NCBI GenBank assembly: GCA_001412365.1 | Contig: LKUE01000199.1 | Location: 1 to 10,285, forward strand | Source of the DNA: Desulfuromonas sp. SDB | GTDB lineage: Bacteria; SDB-A | Direction of reading: 5' to 3' | Length of the DNA: 10,285 nucleotides | Part shown: one piece after another, positions 1 to 6,434 of the stretch | Layout: each line of letters begins with the position of its first letter | Position numbering within the stretch: position 1 is the stretch's first letter | Notes under the pieces: generated by a model | What the model was told of the DNA's origin: nothing | Seen by the model: only the letters and a program-made list of their open reading frames with translations | Databases searched by the model: none | Program-made: the position numbers and the translations under genes

Positions 1-776
1 AAAAGTTTTTTCGAATTCTCTAATTTAGTTTTATTGACAAGCAATGAATTTCCGATAAATTTCAGATTTTTCTCTCTACCTATGGCTACTAATAAACATG
101 AACCCACAATCTCGATGAAGTGATCTTTTTTTAGTCCTTTTAAAGTTAGATTATTATTTTCAGTTCTAATATTGTCAATAGTTACTTCATTTATACATTT
201 GATGCTTTTATTCCGGCATACCCGTTGATATAACAAAGGCAAACACCTCGGATTAGTACTTGGATAGAGGATACTGATATTATTATGTTCCGCTAAATTA
301 AGCGCATAATCAAAAGCAGCATCTCCTCCCCCGATTATGCAAATATGTTTATTTTTAATCCTCAGCAGCGGTTCTATCTCATAAAATACTTTGTCCTCAT
401 TATTCAAGCAGAGTTTAGATATGTTCAGTTTCTTCGGTATTGTACCTGAAGCCACTAATAAAATTCTTGTTAAATATTGAGCATATCCAGTGCTAATTTT
501 AAATAAATCATCCTGATAATCAACTTTTTCCACTTCCTGTTTATAAACCTCAACCTGCCATTTCTTTAAATGGCTTTCCAGCTTTTCCGCCAGGACTATC
601 CCGGTTATTCCAGTGGGAAAACCAGGATAATTTTCCACCAGATGAGCAGATCTAATCAACCCTCCGATCTCATATTTTTCGAATAAAACCAAAGAATAGC
701 CGCATCTTTTCAACTGGATGGCAGCAGCAATGCCTGAAGGTCCACCGCCGATAATTGCAATATCTAAATTATCCAT
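1..776 (-). CDS. Thioredoxin-reductase-like FAD/NAD(P)H oxidoreductase, no CxxC (3' part outside window)
   Basis: Translating the minus strand from the ATG at 776 gives 258 open codons that run off the left edge. Residues 8-19 hold the FAD-binding GGGPSG motif. Residues 38-53 resemble the GG...VENYPGF stretch of thioredoxin reductases. Residues 107-111 (LVASG) and 148-158 (IGGGDAAFDYA) give the second dinucleotide fold, which should bind NAD(P)H, and 229-234 (LVAIGR) is the usual third motif. The last 50-60 residues are probably missing. Where thioredoxin reductase carries its redox CxxC, just before the NAD(P)H fold, residues 120-143 hold only one Cys and no CxxC. The protein therefore looks more like the ferredoxin/flavodoxin-NADP reductase or YpdA-type branch, but the substrate cannot be told. 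The start overlaps the stop of the upstream hydrolase gene by 8 bases, so the two are probably translationally coupled. Family is secure; function is inference. Confidence 0.85.
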   Translation of the reverse strand, partial: MDNLDIAIIGGGPSGIAAAIQLKRCGYSLVLFEKYEIGGLIRSAHLVENYPGFPTGITGIVLAEKLESHLKKWQVEVYKQEVEKVDYQDDLFKISTGYAQYLTRILLVASGTIPKKLNISKLCLNNEDKVFYEIEPLLRIKNKHICIIGGGDAAFDYALNLAEHNNISILYPSTNPRCLPLLYQRVCRNKSIKCINEVTIDNIRTENNNLTLKGLKKDHFIEIVGSCLLVAIGREKNLKFIGNSLLVNKTKLENSKKL

Positions 777-1431
777 GAAACTTTTTCAATCTTTCCACAC
801 ATTCCGAAGTCTTCAATACTGTAGCAAAACCATGAGATAAATTTATCAAAGAACTCAGATGATAAGTCGAGTTGTATGAAGCAGTTCCGTCAGCAGTTAT
901 AATTACCTTAAATCCCCTCATAAATGCTGATCGTGCAGTAGTTTCAACACAAAGATGGGTCATAACTCCGGTTATTACAATATCTGTAATTTTCTGCCGG
1001 TTTAAGCAGGGCAGTAGTTCAGTCTGGTAAAATGCATCGTATTGAGTTTTTTTTATAACCACCGGATTGGTTATTAATATATCTTCAATGATTTCACTTT
1101 CCTGCTGCTGTTCTAGGATAAGGTTTTTCCACCAGCTATTCATATTTTTTGCATCTTCCGGAGTATTAACATGCCGGGTATAAATTACCGGTTTTGATTT
1201 CTGCTGATACAATTCAATTAATTTCTTTATTGGTGCAATAACAGCTGGTGCACTGGGGATGTAAGCATGAGAAGAAGGCTGAAAAAAGTATTTCTGCATA
1301 TCCAAAACCAGTAAAGCGGAATTATTTAAATTAATATCTATTTTCTTAATAGTATGAATTTCTCTGATTGTTTCTAAAAAAGCATCAGTTTTAAATTCAA
1401 TATTTTCAGATGTAAAATACAATTCTTTCAT
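769..1431 (-). CDS. Isochorismatase-fold cysteine hydrolase
   Basis: A 220-residue protein of the isochorismatase-like hydrolase superfamily, cytoplasmic and without a signal peptide. The Asp-Lys-Cys triad is visible: D44 in LLVLDMQ, K128 before the YDAF segment, and C161 in the VMTHLCVETTAR motif, with V156-M157 at the position of the usual cis-peptide before the nucleophile. An extension of about 35 residues precedes the core, longer than in the smallest members. I do not see the metal-binding His pattern of nicotinamidases, so a generic amidase or N-carbamoyl-type hydrolase is more likely, but the substrate cannot be called. It starts 20 bases after nth and its stop overlaps the flavoprotein start, which places it inside the repair-gene operon. 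The ATG has only a weak AGAGAA ribosome site. Confidence 0.87.
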   Translation of the reverse strand: MKELYFTSENIEFKTDAFLETIREIHTIKKIDINLNNSALLVLDMQKYFFQPSSHAYIPSAPAVIAPIKKLIELYQQKSKPVIYTRHVNTPEDAKNMNSWWKNLILEQQQESEIIEDILITNPVVIKKTQYDAFYQTELLPCLNRQKITDIVITGVMTHLCVETTARSAFMRGFKVIITADGTASYNSTYHLSSLINLSHGFATVLKTSECVERLKKFHG

Positions 1432-1451
1432 TAATTCTCTATAATTTTAAA

Positions 1452-2120
1452 TTATTGACAATCAGACAATTTCCGCTGACGGCAGCAGTACTCTATCAAA
1501 CAACATTCCTGGCATAGCGGTTTTCTGGCTTTACAGGTTTGTCTTCCATGATCTCCGATCAGATGTGAAAATACAGCTCGTTGGGATAAATCCACAATCT
1601 TATTGAGTCTGAATTCAATTTTTTCCGGATTGAGATTAAATTCAACCAATCCCAGCCGGGCAGTCACTCTTTGTAAGTGAGTGTCCACAATAATACCTGG
1701 CTGGTTAAAAACTTCGCTTAATACCAAATTGGCAGTTTTTCGCCCCACCCCAGGTATAGTCAGCAATTGTTCCATAGTGGAGGGAACTTTTCCATCAAAG
1801 TCAAGAATAAGCTTTTTAGAAGCATCCACAATACGGGCGGACTTAGTTTTATTCATGCCCACCGGCTTTATCACCTGCTTCAGCCATTTAATATCAGCAT
1901 CAGCTAATTCCCGGGGAGTTGGATATTTGGCAAATATCTGCTGAGTAGCTTTATTTACTCTTTCATCTCTGGTTTGGGCGGAAAGTATGGTGGCGATTAG
2001 AAGCTGCTCAGGGGTTTGATAAGTTAAATGGCAAGCGGCATTAGGAAGTATTTTTTTTAAAATTCTGATAATGCGTTTAACTCTTGTTTTCAGTTGAAGA
2101 TACTGTTCAGTATTCATCAT
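1452..2120 (-). CDS. nth: Endonuclease III (DNA glycosylase/AP lyase)
   Basis: Base-excision-repair enzyme that removes oxidised pyrimidines and cleaves at the abasic site. The 222 residues match the usual length of about 210-220. The helix-hairpin-helix is at residues 119-134 (LLTIPGVGRKTANLVL), with catalytic Lys128 in the hairpin and Asp146 in VDTHLQR; their 18-residue spacing is the same as K120/D138 in E. coli Nth. The C-terminus has the C-x6-C-x2-C-x5-C iron-sulfur loop (CKARKPLC, QEC, CLIEYC), with an additional Cys beside it on each side. Two ATG codons lie in tandem; the first overlaps the helicase stop as ATGA, a typical coupled start. A weak GGA ribosome site lies upstream. Confidence 0.97.
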   Translation of the reverse strand: MMNTEQYLQLKTRVKRIIRILKKILPNAACHLTYQTPEQLLIATILSAQTRDERVNKATQQIFAKYPTPRELADADIKWLKQVIKPVGMNKTKSARIVDASKKLILDFDGKVPSTMEQLLTIPGVGRKTANLVLSEVFNQPGIIVDTHLQRVTARLGLVEFNLNPEKIEFRLNKIVDLSQRAVFSHLIGDHGRQTCKARKPLCQECCLIEYCCRQRKLSDCQ

Positions 2121-4201
2121 ATTGTTTCCAGAGGGGCAATTTCAATTTTAACATACTTATGGGTTCCATCTGCTAATTTCAATAAGGCAATGTCCTTATC
2201 CACATCCACTACCTGAACCTTTCCCCATACCTTATGCTTAAACCATTTCCCGATGAGGGGATCCTGCTGGGTCACCGGTTCCGGTTGTTGAAACTGGTCA
2301 GTAGTAATACAGCTTTCCGGCAATTCAGATAAAAATTCAGATGGTCCGGTCAATCTATTTCCTCTATACTGGGAATAGCTCAGCAATAACTTCGACTTAG
2401 CCCGGGTTATAGCTACATAAAACAGCCTTCTTTCTTCCTCTAAATCTGCATCTGATCCCATCGAACGAATATGGGGAATTATTTCATTTTCCACTCCGGA
2501 AATAAATACAACATCAAATTCCAGCCCCTTAGCGGAATGTATAGTCATTAAATTTATCTTAGACTGCTGCTGATCCCAGGTGTCAATATCTGAGAGCAGA
2601 GATATATTTTGAAGATAATCAAGCAGAAGGTGATCAGGATTCTGCTGCTGGTATTCTTCCACTGATCTTTTGAACTCTTCAATATTTTCCAAGCGGTCCT
2701 GTGCAGAGTAATCATTCATCTTTTCCCGGTTTTTCCAGTAATTAAGATATCCCGATTTTTCTAAAACTTCCTCCAACAAAGCTAAAGGAGTATAATTCTG
2801 TGATTTTTCCCGTAAAAGGCTGATAAATTCTAAAAACTGGTGGATGGAGTTAATTTGACGGCTAGTGAATTCAGCAAGAGTCAGTTCAGACAGATATTGA
2901 AAAGGGGCAAGATTATGGAAGGCAGCAGAGGATAATATTTTCTGCAGAGTTGCAGAGCTTATGCCCCTGGGGGGGAAATTAATAATTCTAGCCAGAGATT
3001 CCGAATCCTGAGGATTTACCATGAGCTTCAAATAAGCCAGAATATCCTTAATTTCTTTTCTTTCAAAAAACTTCAATCCCCCCACAATCACATAAGGGAT
3101 TCCAATTTTAAGGAATACTTCTTCAAATGGTCTGCTCTGGGCATTGGTGCGGTAAAGAATTGCCATATTCTCCAAATTGTATCCTTGATTCTTCAGCTCC
3201 AGAATTTCAGAAGCAATTCTATATGCCTCATCTCTCTCTTTTTCCGAACTTATCAACCTAACCGGCTCTCCCCAATCACGATCAGTCCACAATATTTTTT
3301 CTTTCCTCAAATGATTATTGCTGATAAGCATGGAGGCGAGTTTTAGAATATTTCCGGTAGAACGATAATTCTGTTCTAATTTAATAATTTTTACCTGGGG
3401 AAAATCTTCCTCCATTTTAAAAATGTGATAGACATTACTACCCCTGAAGCCATAGATAGTCTGATCTTCATCTCCCACCACAAATAGGTTGTTTTTATCC
3501 TGACTCAATTTCTTTATAAACTTGTATTGAATATCGTTAATATCCTGATATTCATCTATTAAGATGTATTGAAATCTACGGTCCAACATGGAGCGGACAG
3601 TTTCTTCAGCCAATAATTGTTCCACGGTGTAAACCAAAAGGTCATCAAAATCCAGGGCATTGGATAGTTGAAGGTTCTGCTGATATTTACGGTATATTGG
3701 GATAATTTTACCCTGATAACCCCATTCCGGTTCAGAATCCTCCAATTGATCTGGAAATATTCCCAATCTTTTCTTCCTACTAATGTACTTCCTAATTTCC
3801 CGGGGAGTTAAATTTATGGATTGATCATTTTTGAGTATTTTTTTTATTACACCTAAACTGTCTTTTTCATCATATATTACAAAATTTCTATCCAAGCCAA
3901 TTTGATCACCATAAATCCTTAACATTCTTAAACATACTGAATGAAAAGTTCCCATCCACAGAGCTCCAGGATTAAATCCAATTAAATTTTCCACCCGTTT
4001 TTTTATTTCCCCAGCAGCTTTGTTGGTGAAGGTCATAGCCAGAATTGATCGTGGAGGGATATTTTGATGTTTAATTAAATAAGCAATCCGCAAAGTCAGC
4101 ACCCTGGTTTTTCCGCTTCCCGCACCAGCCAAGACTAAGGTTGGTCCTGATCCTACTTTTACCGCAGCTTTTTGTTGAGGATTAAGTTGCTCCAGATCCA
4201 T
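2117..4201 (-). CDS. pcrA: UvrD/PcrA superfamily 1 DNA helicase
   Basis: ATP-dependent 3'-5' helicase of 694 residues for nucleotide excision and mismatch repair, replication-fork clearance and removal of RecA. All SF1A motifs are present in order: Walker A AGAGSGKT at 25-32, motif Ia AMTFTNKAA at 55-63, motif II IDEYQD at 215-220, motif III GDEDQTIYGFRG at 243-254, motif IV LEQNYRS at 275-281, motif V TIHSAKGLEFD at 553-563, and motif VI EEERRLFYVAITRAK at 588-602. The last 45 residues (from about 650, GKWFKHKVWGKV) look like the Tudor-like C-terminal domain of PcrA that contacts RNA polymerase; this favours PcrA/UvrD over Rep. The start overlaps the membrane-protein gene by 20 bases and lacks a good ribosome site, suggesting coupling. 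A C7 run lies near base 2970, but the frame is intact. Confidence 0.97.
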   Translation of the reverse strand: MDLEQLNPQQKAAVKVGSGPTLVLAGAGSGKTRVLTLRIAYLIKHQNIPPRSILAMTFTNKAAGEIKKRVENLIGFNPGALWMGTFHSVCLRMLRIYGDQIGLDRNFVIYDEKDSLGVIKKILKNDQSINLTPREIRKYISRKKRLGIFPDQLEDSEPEWGYQGKIIPIYRKYQQNLQLSNALDFDDLLVYTVEQLLAEETVRSMLDRRFQYILIDEYQDINDIQYKFIKKLSQDKNNLFVVGDEDQTIYGFRGSNVYHIFKMEEDFPQVKIIKLEQNYRSTGNILKLASMLISNNHLRKEKILWTDRDWGEPVRLISSEKERDEAYRIASEILELKNQGYNLENMAILYRTNAQSRPFEEVFLKIGIPYVIVGGLKFFERKEIKDILAYLKLMVNPQDSESLARIINFPPRGISSATLQKILSSAAFHNLAPFQYLSELTLAEFTSRQINSIHQFLEFISLLREKSQNYTPLALLEEVLEKSGYLNYWKNREKMNDYSAQDRLENIEEFKRSVEEYQQQNPDHLLLDYLQNISLLSDIDTWDQQQSKINLMTIHSAKGLEFDVVFISGVENEIIPHIRSMGSDADLEEERRLFYVAITRAKSKLLLSYSQYRGNRLTGPSEFLSELPESCITTDQFQQPEPVTQQDPLIGKWFKHKVWGKVQVVDVDKDIALLKLADGTHKYVKIEIAPLETI

Positions 4202-4487
4202 TCTTATTTGCTTTTAAAACATAATATGAAACTGAAATAGCAGTACCTGCTAATATAACAATTAAACCAATTATGGGATTGTATTCTCCGCTTACCCATC
4301 CCACTCCTCCGGTTATAGCTAGATAAATAAAAGTTCTTTTCAGCACTTTTTGCTTATAAGTTAAGCGTTTTCTAAGTATTTTAGGTTTCTTATAGGATTC
4401 TCTCTGAGCCAGAATTACCGCCGCCCCTCCTAGTAACATTAACATCGCTCCTCCCAATATTCTGCAAAAATACAAAATCAAAGACAT
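4182..4487 (-). CDS. Small three-helix membrane protein of unknown function
   Basis: A 101-residue protein I do not recognise. Hydrophobic stretches lie at about 3-27, 52-68 and 70-93. The loop between the first and second is strongly basic (residues 29-51, rich in Lys and Arg), which by the positive-inside rule should be cytoplasmic. There is no signal cleavage site, lipobox or catalytic motif. The ATG has a clear GGAGG four bases upstream (4492-4496), so this is very likely a real gene, and it is the first of the left operon. Its end overlaps the helicase start by 20 bases. Whether it works with the helicase or is only co-transcribed cannot be told from the sequence. Confidence 0.75.
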   Translation of the reverse strand: MSLILYFCRILGGAMLMLLGGAAVILAQRESYKKPKILRKRLTYKQKVLKRTFIYLAITGGVGWVSGEYNPIIGLIVILAGTAISVSYYVLKANKNGSGAT

Positions 4488-4530
4488 TAATCCTCCAACC
4501 TTTTTTGATTGATTTAAGCTGCATTTTGTC

Positions 4531-4559
4531 TTGAATATTAACTGCTTTACATTGATAAT
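4531..4559 (+). promoter_or_regulatory. Sigma-70-like promoter for xth
   Basis: A -35 box TTGAAT (4531-4536) and a -10 box GATAAT (4554-4559) are separated by exactly 17 bases, upstream of the plus-strand xth gene. The predicted start of transcription is near 4566, giving a leader of about 20 bases. No Shine-Dalgarno sequence is visible in that leader. The match is 4/6 and 5/6 in AT-rich DNA, so chance similarity is possible. Confidence 0.5.
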
Positions 4560-4563
4560 ACAA
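4535..4563 (-). promoter_or_regulatory. Weak divergent promoter candidate for the membrane protein-pcrA-nth operon
   Basis: On the minus strand TTGTAT (4558-4563) and TAATAT (4535-4540) are 17 bases apart. Transcription would start about 40 bases before the ATG at 4487. The match to consensus is poor (3/6 and 4/6). It is the best pair I found in the 99-base divergent spacer and overlaps the xth promoter, so the two would compete if both are real. Confidence 0.25.
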
Positions 4564-4586
4564 TACCTTAAATTAACTTGAATATC

Positions 4587-5369
4587 ATGAAGATCACCAC
4601 TTGGAACGTTAATTCAATTAACTCAAGATTTGATTTTATTGCTGCCTGGCTGCAGAAAAATTACAGTGATATTCTGCTGCTGCAGGAGACCAAAACACCT
4701 GATCAAAAATTTCCCCGGGAAAAATTCAAAGAACTTGGTTATCATAGCTATGCTTATGGTCAAAAAACTTATAATGGTGTGGCAATTTTATCGGTTAAAC
4801 CTTTTGATGAAATTCACACTGGTTTTCCCAATAATTACTATCCCCAGGAAAAAAGACTTATATGGGGAAAATACAATGATATCTATATAATTAATTCCTA
4901 TTTCCCCAACGGGAGAAATCCTCAACATCTACAATTTAAACATAAACTGGAATTTTATGAAAATATATTGTCTTTCCTGAAAAATAATTTCAGTAAGAGT
5001 GACAACATACTGATTGCCGGTGATTTTAATGTCGCCCCCAGGGAAATTGATGTATGGGATCCGCAACTACTGGCTAATTCAGTAGGTTTTCACATTAAAG
5101 AAAGAAAAGCTTTTCAAAAACTACTGGATTGGGGGCTGCAGGATCTTTTTTCATTGAAAAATCCCAATATCCAGCAGTTTTCATGGTGGGATTACCGTCA
5201 GGGAGCATTTCACCGAAACTGGGGAATGAGGATTGATCACATTTTAACCAGGGGTAATTTAATCCACCGGTGTACATCCTGTAATATTGATCGGGAAGCA
5301 AGAAAGAAAAAGGGAGAGTTGAAACCATCAGATCACTCTCCCCTAACAGCAGTTTTTAAGGACCAATAA
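4587..5369 (+). CDS. xth: Exodeoxyribonuclease III (AP endonuclease)
   Basis: Mg-dependent AP endonuclease and 3'-phosphatase/exonuclease of base-excision repair, EEP fold, 260 residues (family about 250-270). Visible motifs are the N-terminal ITTWNVNSI at 3-11, metal-binding E34 in LLLQETK, Y105 with nearby N-G-R, GDFNVAP at 145-151 (D146, N148), RIDHIL at 215-220 (D217), and SDHSPL at 248-253 with catalytic H250. I chose the ATG at 4587 because the family begins M-K-I-x-T-W-N; an in-frame TTG at 4578 would add three residues and has no better ribosome site. Its 3' end overlaps the opposing lipoprotein gene by 14 bases, and its last codons form the hairpin that seems to terminate that gene. 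It follows the repair genes pcrA and nth but is transcribed away from them. Confidence 0.96.
   Translation: MKITTWNVNSINSRFDFIAAWLQKNYSDILLLQETKTPDQKFPREKFKELGYHSYAYGQKTYNGVAILSVKPFDEIHTGFPNNYYPQEKRLIWGKYNDIYIINSYFPNGRNPQHLQFKHKLEFYENILSFLKNNFSKSDNILIAGDFNVAPREIDVWDPQLLANSVGFHIKERKAFQKLLDWGLQDLFSLKNPNIQQFSWWDYRQGAFHRNWGMRIDHILTRGNLIHRCTSCNIDREARKKKGELKPSDHSPLTAVFKDQ
5301..5343 (-). terminator. Rho-independent terminator for the lipoprotein gene, inside xth coding sequence
   Basis: Read on the minus strand, an 8-bp perfect stem (GGGAGAGT at 5342-5335 with ACTCTCCC at 5319-5312, 15-base loop) is followed at once by TTTTTCTTTCT (5311-5301). It begins 13 bases past the lipoprotein stop codon, as expected of an intrinsic terminator. 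On the plus strand the T5 run comes about 10 bases after the stem, so it would be a poor terminator for xth. The right arm encodes part of the conserved SDHSPL motif of exonuclease III. Confidence 0.7.
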
Positions 5370-5877
5370 TTTCAGAAAGAGCTTCTGCTACTTTCTTCTG
5401 AATTTCCTGATTTTCAGGATCAGATAGATGACTGGCAATCCAGATAAATTCATCTTCAGAAATTTTATTGTCAATATAAATTTCCTGTTCTGCATTGGTA
5501 AAGGCAGGACCGGAAGTTATTTGATTGTAGTTTTCATATATGTCTTTATTATTGGCAATAAAGCTGGTGTCAGACAATTGTTCAATATCTACACCTAAAC
5601 TATCCAAATACTGTTTTCCTTGTTCAGCTCTGTTTTTGATAAGGTTATGAATATCTATTGCACAGGCAATATAGCGATCAGCCATCTCTTCGGTGATTAA
5701 GTTATCCTCAGGGGGTATAAACTCAGGAAGAGTTTCAGTGGTATCAGCAACCACAGCAGTATCAACGGTTTGATTATTGACCGTATCTTGAACAGTTCCA
5801 TTTTGAGTTTCGGGCTGAGTGGAACATGAGAACATCAACATCATGATGATGGTTAAAATTATCGTATTTAATTTCAT
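5356..5877 (-). CDS. Predicted lipoprotein of unknown function
   Basis: A 173-residue protein with a short basic N-terminus, a hydrophobic segment at 4-16 and Cys18 in LMFSC, a relaxed lipobox; it is probably lipid-anchored and exported. Residues 19-55 form a linker rich in Thr, Asp, Val and Gln with repeated DT pairs. From about 58 to the end is an acidic, mostly helical domain that I do not recognise; one Cys (near 71) remains in it. The start at 5877 is chosen because an AAGGAGG ribosome site lies ten bases upstream and the signal peptide begins there; an upstream start at 5931 would add 18 non-signal-like residues. The gene has its own promoter and terminator, so it is probably expressed apart from the operon upstream. 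No function can be assigned. Confidence 0.8.
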   Translation of the reverse strand: MKLNTIILTIIMMLMFSCSTQPETQNGTVQDTVNNQTVDTAVVADTTETLPEFIPPEDNLITEEMADRYIACAIDIHNLIKNRAEQGKQYLDSLGVDIEQLSDTSFIANNKDIYENYNQITSGPAFTNAEQEIYIDNKISEDEFIWIASHLSDPENQEIQKKVAEALSEIIGP

Positions 5878-5887
5878 AAAATTATAA

Positions 5888-5894
5888 CCTCCTT
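5888..5894 (-). promoter_or_regulatory. Ribosome binding site fixing the lipoprotein start at 5877
   Basis: AAGGAGG on the minus strand, a full anti-Shine-Dalgarno match, lies ten bases before the ATG at 5877-5875. It supports this start over the longer frame beginning at 5931. Confidence 0.75.
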
Positions 5895-5920
5895 TAAACT
5901 TCCTGCTGATATGAGAATTT

Positions 5921-5949
5921 ATTATATCCAAAAAAACAAATCAAGTAAA
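5921..5949 (-). promoter_or_regulatory. Promoter for the lipoprotein gene
   Basis: On the minus strand a perfect -10 TATAAT (5926-5921) is preceded by TTTACT (5949-5944) at 17 bases. Transcription would start near 5914, about 37 bases before the ATG, with the AAGGAGG inside the leader. The -35 lies just past the stop codon of the upstream LytR_C gene. I see no terminator hairpin between the two genes, only a T7 run, so read-through from the operon is also possible. Confidence 0.6.
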
Positions 5950-5951
5950 TA

Positions 5952-6434
5952 TTACCAAATAATTCCCATTGAATCCAATTCTCCAAAATACCGGGCATAA
6001 TCAGGACCAATTATCACGGTAACCTGAAATATTGCATCTGTCTTAATTTCAATTAACGGGGGTTTGATTGCAGTTGCTGAACTGACTATTTTTGCATAAT
6101 ATCCGGTAGTATCTCTACGGTCAACTACAAAACATCTGTCCAAATCCGGATCATTCCAATTATCAACATTGATTACATCAAACCTGTACATGGTTTGATT
6201 TTCAATATATTTCATCATTCTGATAGTATCGGCAATATATCTAGCTAGATTGTTTATATCCGTACCATTGAGAACTTCAACAAAGATAGTGTCATAGTTA
6301 TATTTCACCGTATCCTGCTGATAAGTATCTTGAGGCTCAATTTCAATAGGGGGGGGGGTGCTGCATGAATATACAAAAATTATCCCTGAACATAAGACTA
6401 ATAAAAATAATTGTAATAATTTCGATAAACTCAA
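5952..6434 (-). CDS. Lipoprotein with LytR C-terminal-like (LytR_C) domain
   Basis: A 160-residue exported protein. Residues 6-22 are hydrophobic, ending at Cys24 in VYSC, a plausible lipobox. Residues 26-48 are a Pro/Asp/Thr linker. The rest resembles the LytR_C domain: VEVLNGT at 52-58 followed by NLARYIADTIR (62-72), and VTVIIGPDY at 138-146. In LytR-CpsA-Psr proteins this domain follows the phosphotransferase domain; here it stands alone on a lipid anchor, so catalytic activity is not expected, and a cell-envelope binding role is a guess. The start is a TTG at 6434: an AGGAG lies five bases upstream, and TTGA overlaps the TGA of the glmU-like gene. Codons 26-29 contain a run of ten C, close to the start, which could make expression switchable. 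Confidence 0.78.
   Translation of the reverse strand: MSLSKLLQLFLLVLCSGIIFVYSCSTPPPIEIEPQDTYQQDTVKYNYDTIFVEVLNGTDINNLARYIADTIRMMKYIENQTMYRFDVINVDNWNDPDLDRCFVVDRRDTTGYYAKIVSSATAIKPPLIEIKTDAIFQVTVIIGPDYARYFGELDSMGIIW
6349..6358 (-). repeat. C10 homopolymer tract in the LytR_C lipoprotein gene
   Basis: Ten consecutive C on the coding strand (G on the plus strand) cover the end of Thr26 through Pro29, just after the lipobox Cys. The reading frame is open at this length; gain or loss of one base would frameshift the gene after about 27 codons. It is the longest G/C homopolymer I noticed in this AT-rich window; others reach seven. Confidence 0.9.

Noticed and set aside
1681-1944. Plus-strand open frame of 87 codons
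   Set aside because: It lies entirely antisense to nth, whose motifs are complete; the product has no recognisable features and no ribosome site was seen.
4630-4890. Plus-strand open frame of 86 codons
   Set aside because: It is a shifted frame inside xth, where the true frame carries all catalytic motifs.
5095-5328. Minus-strand open frame of 77 codons
   Set aside because: Antisense to the conserved part of xth and running through the proposed terminator; no family features.
5371-5402. Hairpin just after the xth stop (7-bp stem, TTCAGAA with TTCTGAA) as an xth terminator
   Set aside because: The stem is short and AT-rich, the loop is 18 bases and the following T tract is interrupted (TTTCC), so it is too weak to call.
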